Assembly (NCBI GenBank): GCA_900771955.1
Contig: CAAGPW010000036.1
Coordinates: forward strand, 1 to 16,898
Source of the DNA: Lachnospiraceae bacterium
GTDB lineage: Bacteria; Bacillota; Clostridia; Lachnospirales; Lachnospiraceae
Direction of reading: 5' to 3'
DNA: 16,898 bases
Part shown: positions 7,843-14,811 of the stretch, one piece after another
Layout of the letters: every line of letters begins with the position of its first letter
Numbering within the stretch: the stretch's first letter is position 1
Translations under genes and position numbers: made by a program
Notes under the pieces: generated by a model
Told to the model about the DNA's origin: nothing
Database searches by the model: none
What the model saw: only the letters and a program-made list of their open reading frames with translations

Positions 7843-9309
7843 TTAATCCAGTTCTGCGAGCGGGCTGTGCTCGTAACTTCTCGTCTGTTCAAACGCATAG
7901 GCCGCACGGATGATGTTTTTCTCTTTGAAGCAGTCTCCGATAAGCTGCAGTCCGATCGGCAGTCCGTTTTTATCTTTGCCGCACGGAAGTGAAATTCCAG
8001 GCAGTCCTGCAAGATTGACGGAGATCGTATAAATATCACCGAGATACATCTTGATCGGATCGCTTAAGGACGCTCCGATCTTTGGCGCGGTCGTCGGTGC
8101 CGCCGGTCCGAGAATTACGTCATATTTTGCGAACGCTTCATCAAACGCCTTTTTGATCAGTGCCTTTGTTCGCAGTGCCTTTAAATAATAGGCATCATAA
8201 TAACCGCTGCTAAGGACAAAGGAACCGAGCATAATACGCCGTTTCACCTCCGGTCCGAAACCTTCGGAACGTGTCTTTTTATACATATTGTGTAAGCCTT
8301 CGTATTCTTTGGTACGATAACCATATTTCACGCCATCGAAACGCGCAAGGTTTGAGCTTGCCTCTGCGCAGGCGATGACATAGTATGTGGGAATGGCATA
8401 TTCCACGAGACTTAAATCAAACTCCTCGACGATGGCTCCTTTTTCTTCTAATTTTTTTGCTGCGCCAAGCACTGCTTCCTTTACTTCCTGATCCAGTCCT
8501 TCGCCGAAGTAATCTTTCGGAATTCCGATCTTCATGCCTTTTACATCATCGACAAGTGCAGAAGTAAAATCAAGATCGTCCCTTTTAATGGAAGTAGAAT
8601 CCTTCTTGTCATAGGAAGCGATCGTCTCTAAGATCGTTGCACAGTCCGTCACATCCTTTGCGATCGGTCCGATCTGATCTAAAGATGAACCATAGGCAAT
8701 CAGCCCGTAACGGGAAACCGTGCCGTAGGTCGGCTTGATTCCGGTCACGCCACAGAAAGAGCTCGGCTGTCGGATCGATCCGCCGGTATCCGAACCCAGT
8801 GCATACGGGCATTCCTCTGCTGCAACTGCCGCACAGGAGCCACCGGAAGAACCTCCAGGTACATGATCTGTGTTCCACGGATTTTTCGTCACACCGTAGG
8901 CAGATGTCTCCGTTGTGCTTCCCATTGCAAATTCATCCATATTGGTCTTTCCGAGGATGACTGCGCCCGCTGCCTCCAGGTTCTTCACTGCCTCTGCCGT
9001 ATAAGTCGGTTTGAAATTGTATAAGATCCTGGAAGAACAGGTCGTAAGCATGCCCTCGGTACACATATTATCCTTGATCGCTACCGGAACACCTGCCAGC
9101 GGCCCTGCCAGAGTGCCGTCATCGATCTGCTTTTGCACTTCCTCCGCGCGCTTTAATGCGCCCTCTCTGTCTACCGTCACAAAACTGCCAACGGTCTTTT
9201 CTTTTTTCTCTATCGCATCCAGAGCCTCCGTGACTGCCTCTTTTACCGTCACTTCGCCTGCCCTTATCTTCTTTCCCAGCTCTACGGCTGTCAAACTCAT
9301 CAAACTCAT
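7843..9309 (-). CDS. gatA: Asp/Glu-tRNA amidotransferase subunit A
   Basis: A 488-residue amidase-signature glutaminase that releases ammonia from glutamine (or asparagine) for GatB. The Ser-cisSer-Lys triad is intact: Lys79 in PVAIKDNMCTEG, Ser154 in PGGSSGGSCA, Ser178 in GSDTGGSIRQP. These numbers match the well-studied Staphylococcus GatA. The ATG at 9309 has AGGAGG six bases upstream; a second in-frame ATG three codons later is less well placed. It follows gatC with a 14-base gap. No truncation or odd substitution is visible. An alternative annotation as a generic amidase is unlikely given its position between gatC and gatB. Confidence 0.97.
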   Translation of the reverse strand: MSLMSLTAVELGKKIRAGEVTVKEAVTEALDAIEKKEKTVGSFVTVDREGALKRAEEVQKQIDDGTLAGPLAGVPVAIKDNMCTEGMLTTCSSRILYNFKPTYTAEAVKNLEAAGAVILGKTNMDEFAMGSTTETSAYGVTKNPWNTDHVPGGSSGGSCAAVAAEECPYALGSDTGGSIRQPSSFCGVTGIKPTYGTVSRYGLIAYGSSLDQIGPIAKDVTDCATILETIASYDKKDSTSIKRDDLDFTSALVDDVKGMKIGIPKDYFGEGLDQEVKEAVLGAAKKLEEKGAIVEEFDLSLVEYAIPTYYVIACAEASSNLARFDGVKYGYRTKEYEGLHNMYKKTRSEGFGPEVKRRIMLGSFVLSSGYYDAYYLKALRTKALIKKAFDEAFAKYDVILGPAAPTTAPKIGASLSDPIKMYLGDIYTISVNLAGLPGISLPCGKDKNGLPIGLQLIGDCFKEKNIIRAAYAFEQTRSYEHSPLAELD

Positions 9310-9323
9310 GTCATTCCTCCTGC

Positions 9324-9623
9324 CTAACCGATCGTCTTTGGAACCTTAAATCCGCCGTCTTTCATAACCGGTGCATTGGCAAGCGTATCTTTGCTGCCGT
9401 CGCCGTTTGTGACAACGTCCTCACGGAACACATTGTTTACCGGGAACACATGGGACATCGGCTCTACACCTGATGTGTCCAGTTCATTTAATTTATCAAT
9501 GTAATCGAGCATCTCGCCCATATCCTTTTTGGCGCGCTCTTTTTCTTCATCATTTAATTCCAGCTTTGCAAGAATTCCAACGTATTCGATCGTTTCATCG
9601 GAAATCATATTTTTTTCGCTCAT
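9324..9623 (-). CDS. gatC: Asp/Glu-tRNA amidotransferase subunit C
   Basis: A 99-residue small subunit that wraps between GatA and GatB and stabilises the complex. The N-terminal IGIL/VGILAKLELNDEE pattern is typical of GatC, as is the later DTSGVEPMSHVFPVNNVFREDVV segment (about residues 49-71), with the Pro-rich connector recognisable. Length is standard for the family (about 95-100). It lies 21 bases after aspS and 14 before gatA, in the usual C-A-B order, so it is co-transcribed with its partners. Confidence 0.95.
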   Translation of the reverse strand: MSEKNMISDETIEYVGILAKLELNDEEKERAKKDMGEMLDYIDKLNELDTSGVEPMSHVFPVNNVFREDVVTNGDGSKDTLANAPVMKDGGFKVPKTIG

Positions 9624-9644
9624 GAATCTGCTCCTTTCTTTTTC

Positions 9645-10976
9645 CTACGGTTCCAGGCGGCTCAAATCTCTCGGGAAGAGCGTTGTCTCACGGACATTGT
9701 CCTCTCCGACAAGCTGCATGGTCAGACGCTCCAAGCCAATTCCAAGTCCTCCGTGTGGCGGCATACCGTGCTTGAATGCACTCAAATACTGCTCCATACC
9801 CTCAGTCGTCATGCCACGCTTTTCGATCTTCGCCAGAAGCTCGTTGTAATCGTGGATACGCTGTCCACCGGTTGTGATCTCAAGTCCGTGGAATAAAAGA
9901 TCAAAGCTTAACGTATAAGTTGCATCCTCCGGATCGTCCAGCGCATAGAACGGTCTTTTCTTGGACGGATAATGTGTGATAAATACAAAGTCCGCACCAC
10001 ATTCTTCCTTATAATATTTTCCGATCAGCGCTTCCTCTTCCGGTTCAAGATCATACGGGTTACGGATCTTTCTGCCGTACTTTTCGGAAACTTTCTGTTT
10101 TGCCTCATCAAAACGCACCGCCGGTATCTTATCCACATTCGGGAGCGTAATGTTTAACATTTTCAACTCTTTTGCATATTCTTTTGACAGGAGTTTCATT
10201 GTGTACTGTAAAAATCCGGTCTCCATCGCCATGATATCCTCATAGCCGTCAATATAACCCATCTCAAAGTCAAGACTGGTGTACTCATTCAGATGACGCT
10301 TGGTGTTGTGCTTCTCTGCACGGAATACCGGTGCTGTCTCGAAAACACGGTCAAACACGCCGACCATCATCTGTTTATAGAACTGCGGGCTCTGCTGTAA
10401 GATCGCCGGTCTGTGGAAATACTCGAGCTTAAAAAGGTTTGCTCCGCCCTCCGCACTCTTTGCGCCAAGCTTTGGTGTATGGATCTCAGTAAATCCCTCT
10501 TTATATAGGAAATCACGGAATCCTCTCACAATGCCTTCCTGGATACGGAATTTCGCACGTTCTCTCACATTTCTGAGGGAAATCGCACGGTAATTCAGGT
10601 TTGCTTCCAGGGAAGTGTTTAATTTCCACTTGGAAATGGCAAGCGGCATCGGCTCTACCGGCTCAGACAATACGTTGATCTCTGATAACCGGACTTCAAT
10701 CCCGTTCGGGGCACGGTCTTCTTTGGATACAACGCCCTGCACTTCCACCGTTGCACCTTCTTTTAATTCCTTTAAGTCGAAGTTTGTCTTGCCTTCTTCA
10801 TAAACACACTGGAGAAGCCCCTCTCTCTTTCTTAATATCACGAAAGCGACCTCGCCCATATCACGGATGGCATGTACGGCTCCGTTTACTTTTACTGTTT
10901 TTCCGATCAGGTCTCCTGCAAGCAGTTCGCTGATCTCCAATGCTTCTTTTTTGGTTACTCCTGTTACAAAATCCAT
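9645..10976 (-). CDS. aspS: aspartyl-tRNA synthetase, archaeal/non-discriminating type
   Basis: A 443-residue class IIb synthetase. Bacterial-type AspRS is about 590 residues with a GAD insertion; this one lacks it and matches the shorter archaeal-type AspRS2. An N-terminal OB-fold anticodon domain (about 25-110) precedes the catalytic domain. Motif 2 is seen in FRAEKHNTKRHLNEYTSLDFEM and motif 3 in GLGIGLERLTMQL near the C-terminus. Discriminating archaeal enzymes have a Trp in the OB fold (a GWVH-like segment); here the matching stretch reads GAVHAIRDMG. The missing Trp, the gatCAB operon and the GAAC T-box all suggest it charges both tRNA(Asp) and tRNA(Asn), with GatCAB converting the latter to Asn-tRNA(Asn). 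AAGGAG precedes the ATG by about 11 bases. Discrimination state is inferred, not seen. Confidence 0.93.
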   Translation of the reverse strand: MDFVTGVTKKEALEISELLAGDLIGKTVKVNGAVHAIRDMGEVAFVILRKREGLLQCVYEEGKTNFDLKELKEGATVEVQGVVSKEDRAPNGIEVRLSEINVLSEPVEPMPLAISKWKLNTSLEANLNYRAISLRNVRERAKFRIQEGIVRGFRDFLYKEGFTEIHTPKLGAKSAEGGANLFKLEYFHRPAILQQSPQFYKQMMVGVFDRVFETAPVFRAEKHNTKRHLNEYTSLDFEMGYIDGYEDIMAMETGFLQYTMKLLSKEYAKELKMLNITLPNVDKIPAVRFDEAKQKVSEKYGRKIRNPYDLEPEEEALIGKYYKEECGADFVFITHYPSKKRPFYALDDPEDATYTLSFDLLFHGLEITTGGQRIHDYNELLAKIEKRGMTTEGMEQYLSAFKHGMPPHGGLGIGLERLTMQLVGEDNVRETTLFPRDLSRLEP

Positions 10977-11037
10977 ATTTCTGTACGCTCCTTTTCTATC
11001 CGCCTTTTGCGGTGTGTCGATAGGTGCGGGACGGGAT

Positions 11038-11074
11038 AAAAAAACGCCCCGGAATCCAAAGATTCCAGGGCGAG
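11038..11074 (-). terminator. T-box intrinsic terminator
   Basis: On the minus strand CGCCCTGGAATC (with a TTTG loop) pairs with GATTCCGGGGCG and is followed by seven T. It lies directly downstream of the T-box consensus and about 60 bases before aspS. It is the off-state of the riboswitch. Confidence 0.93.
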
Positions 11075-11348
11075 AATATCAATATCCCGCGGTACCACCC
11101 GCATTGAGAAAGACTGTTTCCTTCTCCACTTTATGTGCGTAACGTGCACGTCCCGGGTGAACCTACTTGCATCCGGTGTTCTGCCATATTCTGCAAAAGC
11201 AGGGCAATCCAAAACAAACCGGGATTCAATCCACCAGCTCCAGAGTGTTCCCGCCATCTCCTCTTTCGGACAGCGCTCTCAGTCGGTGACGCTGTGTTCC
11301 TGTCGATGTCTGAAGATAGGAGTCTCCTTCTTCGCTTTTTTCCTGTTG
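11038..11348 (-). promoter_or_regulatory. T-box riboswitch leader of aspS-gatCAB
   Basis: About 310 bases of leader RNA. The T-box core GGGTGGTACCGCGG lies at 11087-11100 (minus strand), just before a GC-rich terminator with seven T. Upstream, a long Stem I can be drawn: CAGCG/CGCTG closes the distal loop (about 11270-11295), CTATCTTC pairs with GGAGATGG, and a lower GGAG/CTCT helix encloses an internal loop containing GGGAACA. The specifier bases appear to be GAAC (11247-11250), giving AAC (Asn) and, one base shifted, GAA (Glu), followed by a purine. Uncharged tRNA would pair here and, through its acceptor end, with the TGGT bulge of the T-box, favouring the antiterminator. Element identity is certain; the specifier assignment is by hand folding. 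Confidence 0.95.
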
Positions 11349-11354
11349 TCTCAA

Positions 11355-11383
11355 ATACTATCACATATCATTTTTCTTGGCAA
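11355..11383 (-). promoter_or_regulatory. promoter of the T-box/aspS operon
   Basis: On the minus strand TTGCCA (11378-11383, five of six matching TTGACA), a 17-base spacer and TAGTAT (11355-11360, four of six). The -35 lies within the last codons of the upstream gene and the -10 begins right after its TGA stop (11361-11363). Predicted start near 11348. Confidence 0.65.
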
Positions 11384-12329
11384 GAATTTTTTTATAATTC
11401 AGAAGTTCCTTTCTGACCTTTATCGTTTCAAGTTTTGTTCCATAAAAGTCTTTTCTTGCACAGCCTGCTCTTCCACCTCCTGCGCACGCACAGGCGCATG
11501 CGCATGCACAACCGCCGCCATGCCCTCCATGACCGCCGGAACGCCGACTTCCCACATAGGTACTTCCCATTCCCCGGTCAGCCGTGTAATGATCTTTACT
11601 TACGACCCGTTTCCGGAAGATCAGCGCCAGGATACAGACCAGAATGGGAGCACCGACTACCAGTACGATCAACACAACATCTGTCTTTTGTCTCGCACTG
11701 TTTACCGTATCATCCTCTTTTTCAAAAACTCCCGCCGGATAATAAACCCGTATATTATAGCGGTCACCGGGAGCAAGCTCCGTCTCCCACAGATAATCGT
11801 CTCCATCCTCCACCGCTTTATACGGCAGCGAATCCACGCCTGCCCTATCCCAGTAAACGGCCAGATGATCCACCGTGATCTCATCAAACCAGCCTGGCGT
11901 AAAATCATAGGTACGCACCTTTCCCGTCGTTTCATACATGTGGTGCTGATGAATCGAAAAATCGATATCCGCCACCTCGCCCTCGTGGTATTCACGGTCA
12001 AGATCTACTCTCACATAATCTCCGCCGTCATATCTTTTATACTTTGCGCTTTTTATACTGTCACTGAGCGGACGGACATCCTCCACATACTCATTCGGGA
12101 TACCGATCTTCACCCAGGTCAGCGGCCCCTCGCTTTCATCATCCAGCACCTTCCATGCAATATGGTAGGTCATATACAAAGAGCCGTCGGATGCCGGTTT
12201 AATCCTTATCTCATAATCTTCGATCTCGTCAAGTGCACCGGAATCCGCCCTTGCCGTTTCTTTCCACCCACACAGGCAGCAAAACATCACGAGCAAAACT
12301 CCGATCCCTCTCCATACATATTTTTTCAT
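11361..12329 (-). CDS. membrane-anchored protein with cytoplasmic Cys-Ala repeat tail
   Basis: A 322-residue protein of unknown function. A hydrophobic signal segment (about 8-22) ends near ARADS. An extracytoplasmic beta-rich, acidic domain follows (about 30-212). One membrane helix (about 217-238) is followed by FRKR, placing the C-terminus in the cytoplasm by the positive-inside rule. The tail has GGHGGHGGG, then five Cys-Ala dipeptides (Cys274, 276, 278, 280, 282), then GGGRAGCARKDFYG (Cys290) and a basic helix-prone end. The Cys-Ala codons vary (TGT/TGC with GCA/GCC/GCG), so the repeat is kept at protein level and is not a simple DNA repeat. The start overlaps the radical SAM stop (TAATG) with AAGGAGG upstream, implying tight co-expression. 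The outer domain loosely resembles DUF2207-type layouts; I do not recognise the family. Confidence 0.85.
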   Translation of the reverse strand: MKKYVWRGIGVLLVMFCCLCGWKETARADSGALDEIEDYEIRIKPASDGSLYMTYHIAWKVLDDESEGPLTWVKIGIPNEYVEDVRPLSDSIKSAKYKRYDGGDYVRVDLDREYHEGEVADIDFSIHQHHMYETTGKVRTYDFTPGWFDEITVDHLAVYWDRAGVDSLPYKAVEDGDDYLWETELAPGDRYNIRVYYPAGVFEKEDDTVNSARQKTDVVLIVLVVGAPILVCILALIFRKRVVSKDHYTADRGMGSTYVGSRRSGGHGGHGGGCACACACACAGGGRAGCARKDFYGTKLETIKVRKELLNYKKILAKKNDM

Positions 12330-13696
12330 TACTCTTTCCCCTCCTTATCTCTGAGCGGACAGTTTTTCGTATTTTTTGCCGCGTATGCCCGGTGTTTTCT
12401 GCATGCGGCACGTTTCCAGATCCTTTCAAATTTTTCTGTCCGCATATCGCCAAGCGTTTCTCCCTCCAGCCAGCTCTGGCACGGCACAACTCTGCCGTCC
12501 GGTGTGATCGCCATATTACTCAAGCATGCCCCGCAGGACGGCACCGAAAGTCCGATCTCAAGCAGCCTTTCCTCCGAAATCCATCCGGGTGACGTAAAAG
12601 CGATCTCCATGCCATTCGCATAACAGTACGCCGCCGCGTCCTGCAGGATCTGATACAGTTCTTCCTCCGAAAGCTGCGTCTGCTCCGATTCCGCCTTTCT
12701 CGCATTTCCGGTAACGATCAGTCCAGAGCATGTCACATATGTGACACCAAGTCCATGCAGAAATGCAAGTGTGTCTTTATATTCGCTGTTTTTTGTGCAT
12801 AACGGCGTATTGACACTCAGATTCAACCCTGCTGCAATGGCATTTTTGATCCCATCCACCGTCTTTTTATAATTATCTGCTCCCACAAGCCCATTGTGCA
12901 CAGTTTCTTTTTCAGAATAAAAGGTCACCTGGACACTGTCTAATTCCGCCTCTTTGAGATTTCTGCAGAGTTCCGGCAAAAGCAGCACGCCATTTGTGTT
13001 TAATCTTGTGACAAACCAGCGTGCTTCCTTTATCAGTTCACAAAGATCCCTGCGTAGTGTCGGCTCTCCACCGGTAAACGTCAGCTGCGGGATTCTGGCC
13101 TTTCTGCACGCTGCAATGATCTTTTTCCACTCCTCCGTCGGAAGCTCCGGCACTTCTGAAAGCTTCTGATCCGCCGCGTAACAGTGCAGACATTTCTGAT
13201 TGCAGTGCCACGCACCGTTTACCGTCATTGCCGACACCATAAGATCCATCCGGTGCGGCGCAGTCATATTTTTCGCATAATCCGCAAGTGACATCCCGCC
13301 GATCTCCACTTCCGGGATCTCTCCGCGTGCAACTGCCTGAAAGGTATCCATGATCGCAAGCAGATCCTCCTTCAGCATTTCATCTGAAACGCCGGGGTAT
13401 ACCTTTTTTACCTGTTCAAAGGTCTTTTGCAGTATTTCATTCAGATCTCTGCTGCTCATCGCACCCTCTCCATGTAAGTTCACCGCATTCGCAAACTCTG
13501 TGAACAAAATCGCCCAGGATTCATTTAACGGCAGAAGCTCCTGCCCGTTTAAGACCGCCACAGAAGGCACTTTGCGAAACGGCTGGAAACGCGGCGGCAC
13601 CATATGAATGCGGATCACATCCGGTCCGTCCGGGTCCCACGTCATATGGATCACAGATCTCCAGTTTTTTCTTTCATATATCTTTTCCCGTAACAT
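12329..13696 (-). CDS. radical SAM enzyme with RRE/PqqD-like N-terminus and short SPASM-like tail
   Basis: A 455-residue radical SAM protein. The AdoMet [4Fe-4S] motif is CNQKCLHC (Cys165, Cys169, Cys172), with GGEP at 209-212. Residues about 35-125 (VAVLNGQELLPLNESWAILF, then helices) look like a PqqD/RRE peptide-recognition fold. The C-terminal region has CGAC (Cys388, Cys391), VPC (Cys406), Cys432 and Cys446 around ITPDGRVVPCQSWLEGETLGDM, a SPASM/Twitch pattern. It ends just after Cys446, lacking the last cysteines of a full SPASM, so it may hold a single auxiliary cluster. Such enzymes modify peptides or proteins, often with thioether or other cysteine-linked chemistry. The immediate neighbour carries a Cys-Ala repeat, a plausible substrate by inference. 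It starts nine bases after the upstream membrane protein. Confidence 0.92.
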   Translation of the reverse strand: MLREKIYERKNWRSVIHMTWDPDGPDVIRIHMVPPRFQPFRKVPSVAVLNGQELLPLNESWAILFTEFANAVNLHGEGAMSSRDLNEILQKTFEQVKKVYPGVSDEMLKEDLLAIMDTFQAVARGEIPEVEIGGMSLADYAKNMTAPHRMDLMVSAMTVNGAWHCNQKCLHCYAADQKLSEVPELPTEEWKKIIAACRKARIPQLTFTGGEPTLRRDLCELIKEARWFVTRLNTNGVLLLPELCRNLKEAELDSVQVTFYSEKETVHNGLVGADNYKKTVDGIKNAIAAGLNLSVNTPLCTKNSEYKDTLAFLHGLGVTYVTCSGLIVTGNARKAESEQTQLSEEELYQILQDAAAYCYANGMEIAFTSPGWISEERLLEIGLSVPSCGACLSNMAITPDGRVVPCQSWLEGETLGDMRTEKFERIWKRAACRKHRAYAAKNTKNCPLRDKEGKE

Positions 13697-13705
13697 ATCT
13701 TTCCC

Positions 13706-14605
13706 CTATTCTATTCCCGCATACAAAACGATTGCAAGATCCGCAAGAAGCCATGCTCCAGCCTCAAGCCAGAATACGATCCAGCCCATGTACGGATTTC
13801 CTTCTACGTGGCTCCAGCAGTCCGGCAGCTTTTTCTTTAAATCTTCCCAAACCTTCTGTTCCAGAACTGCATCTTTAAAAATGTAATACAGTGCAATACT
13901 CATGACCACACCCAAAATGACACCACAAATCCCCGCCTGTGCCAGACGCGTGATGTCCGGGCGGAGTCCCATGAACAAAAACATCACGATCCACAAAATA
14001 ATACTGTGCAGCCTCCGGTTCTTCCGGTAAAAATATTTCCGGTCCAGCAGACCGCAGCAGCTATAGTATACCGGCAGTTTCTCTTTTAAATAAGGCCTTA
14101 ATCTCTTATGAACATCCTGCACATGGTCTTTCGCTCTGCGATTCCCGATCTCATACGGAAAACACAGCTTGTTTCTGCCCGTCCCGACCTGAAAACAGGT
14201 CGCCTTATAATAATATTTCTGCCGCCGCAGCATTTCATCATAAAACGCATAGGGAATCATCCGCGTTCCTCCGAAAAAATTCTCCTGCTCGATTCCTGTG
14301 CTCCGCACCCACGACCCGATCATCTTTTTTCGCTTTATGACATATCTGCATGGCCAGATCACATAAAAAACGACTGCTATGCAAAAAACAGTGACAATAT
14401 TCCAGCCTGTAGAATAAAAATATCTTTCCTGTGCCGCGAGAAAAGCCTCAATCCCGATGAATCCGAAAACAAAGCCTGCTATCGCACGCCTTTTGGGAAT
14501 CCGGGCAAAATAGCGGTCGGAATATTTCGGCAGAAATCCTTCCTCATTCCGTCTGATCTCGGTCTCACTTTTCTTTGTTTCTTCCTGACTGCTCTTTATC
14601 TGCAT
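13706..14605 (-). CDS. multi-pass membrane protein of unknown function
   Basis: A 299-residue protein I do not recognise. A charged N-terminus (about 1-40) precedes two membrane helices (about 41-57 and 69-91). A soluble middle follows (about 95-170: GSWVRSTGIEQENFFGGTRMIPYAFYDEML...CFPYEIGN), whose strand pattern and position resemble the PH-like/YcxB-type domain seen between helices in some Firmicute membrane proteins. Further hydrophobic segments lie at about 203-217, 226-247 and 277-297. Cysteine pair YYSCCGLLD lies near residue 184. It is the first gene of the operon with the radical SAM enzyme and the Cys-Ala protein (nine-base gap to the former). It could help insert, anchor or export the partner, but nothing in it shows this. 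Confidence 0.8.
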   Translation of the reverse strand: MQIKSSQEETKKSETEIRRNEEGFLPKYSDRYFARIPKRRAIAGFVFGFIGIEAFLAAQERYFYSTGWNIVTVFCIAVVFYVIWPCRYVIKRKKMIGSWVRSTGIEQENFFGGTRMIPYAFYDEMLRRQKYYYKATCFQVGTGRNKLCFPYEIGNRRAKDHVQDVHKRLRPYLKEKLPVYYSCCGLLDRKYFYRKNRRLHSIILWIVMFLFMGLRPDITRLAQAGICGVILGVVMSIALYYIFKDAVLEQKVWEDLKKKLPDCWSHVEGNPYMGWIVFWLEAGAWLLADLAIVLYAGIE

Positions 14606-14690
14606 CTTCTTTCTCTGCTCCCCTGTTTCCGATCTTATATGCTCTGCTGCATGTGTCTGCCTTCGCTTTGCGGCGCATACTCTGCCCTAC

Positions 14691-14719
14691 AGTATATCAT
14701 ATCAAATTTCTTTGCACAA
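14691..14719 (-). promoter_or_regulatory. promoter of the membrane protein-radical SAM operon
   Basis: On the minus strand TATACT (14691-14696) preceded by TGA, an extended -10 pattern. A weak -35, TTGTGC (14714-14719), lies 17 bases upstream. Predicted start near 14684, giving a leader of about 80 bases. It is divergent from the asnA promoter. Confidence 0.6.
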
Positions 14720-14734
14720 ATATCTGCACAATCA

Positions 14735-14763
14735 TTGAAAAACAAAAACGAGATTGCTATAAT
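14735..14763 (+). promoter_or_regulatory. promoter of asnA
   Basis: TTGAAA (14735-14740), 17-base spacer, perfect TATAAT (14758-14763). Predicted start near 14770, about 42 bases before the asnA ATG. A near-consensus sigma-A promoter with no visible leader structure. Confidence 0.85.
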
Positions 14764-14811
14764 AAATTAGGAAAAATCCAAGAACCCTATACAGAATCGA
14801 GGAAAAACATA

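Noticed and set aside
11481..11510. Alternating purine-pyrimidine GCATGCGCAC stretch as a microsatellite or Z-DNA element
   Set aside because: It is explained by Cys-Ala codons, and the codons vary between units.
11133..12623. Long plus-strand open frame of about 496 codons
   Set aside because: It lies antisense to the T-box leader, the Cys-Ala gene and the radical SAM gene. All three have clear signals on the minus strand; the plus frame shows no recognisable domain or sensible ribosome site.
14575..14811. 79-codon N-terminal extension of asnA
   Set aside because: It overlaps both divergent promoters and does not resemble AsnA; the ATG at 14812 gives the standard family length and has a ribosome site.
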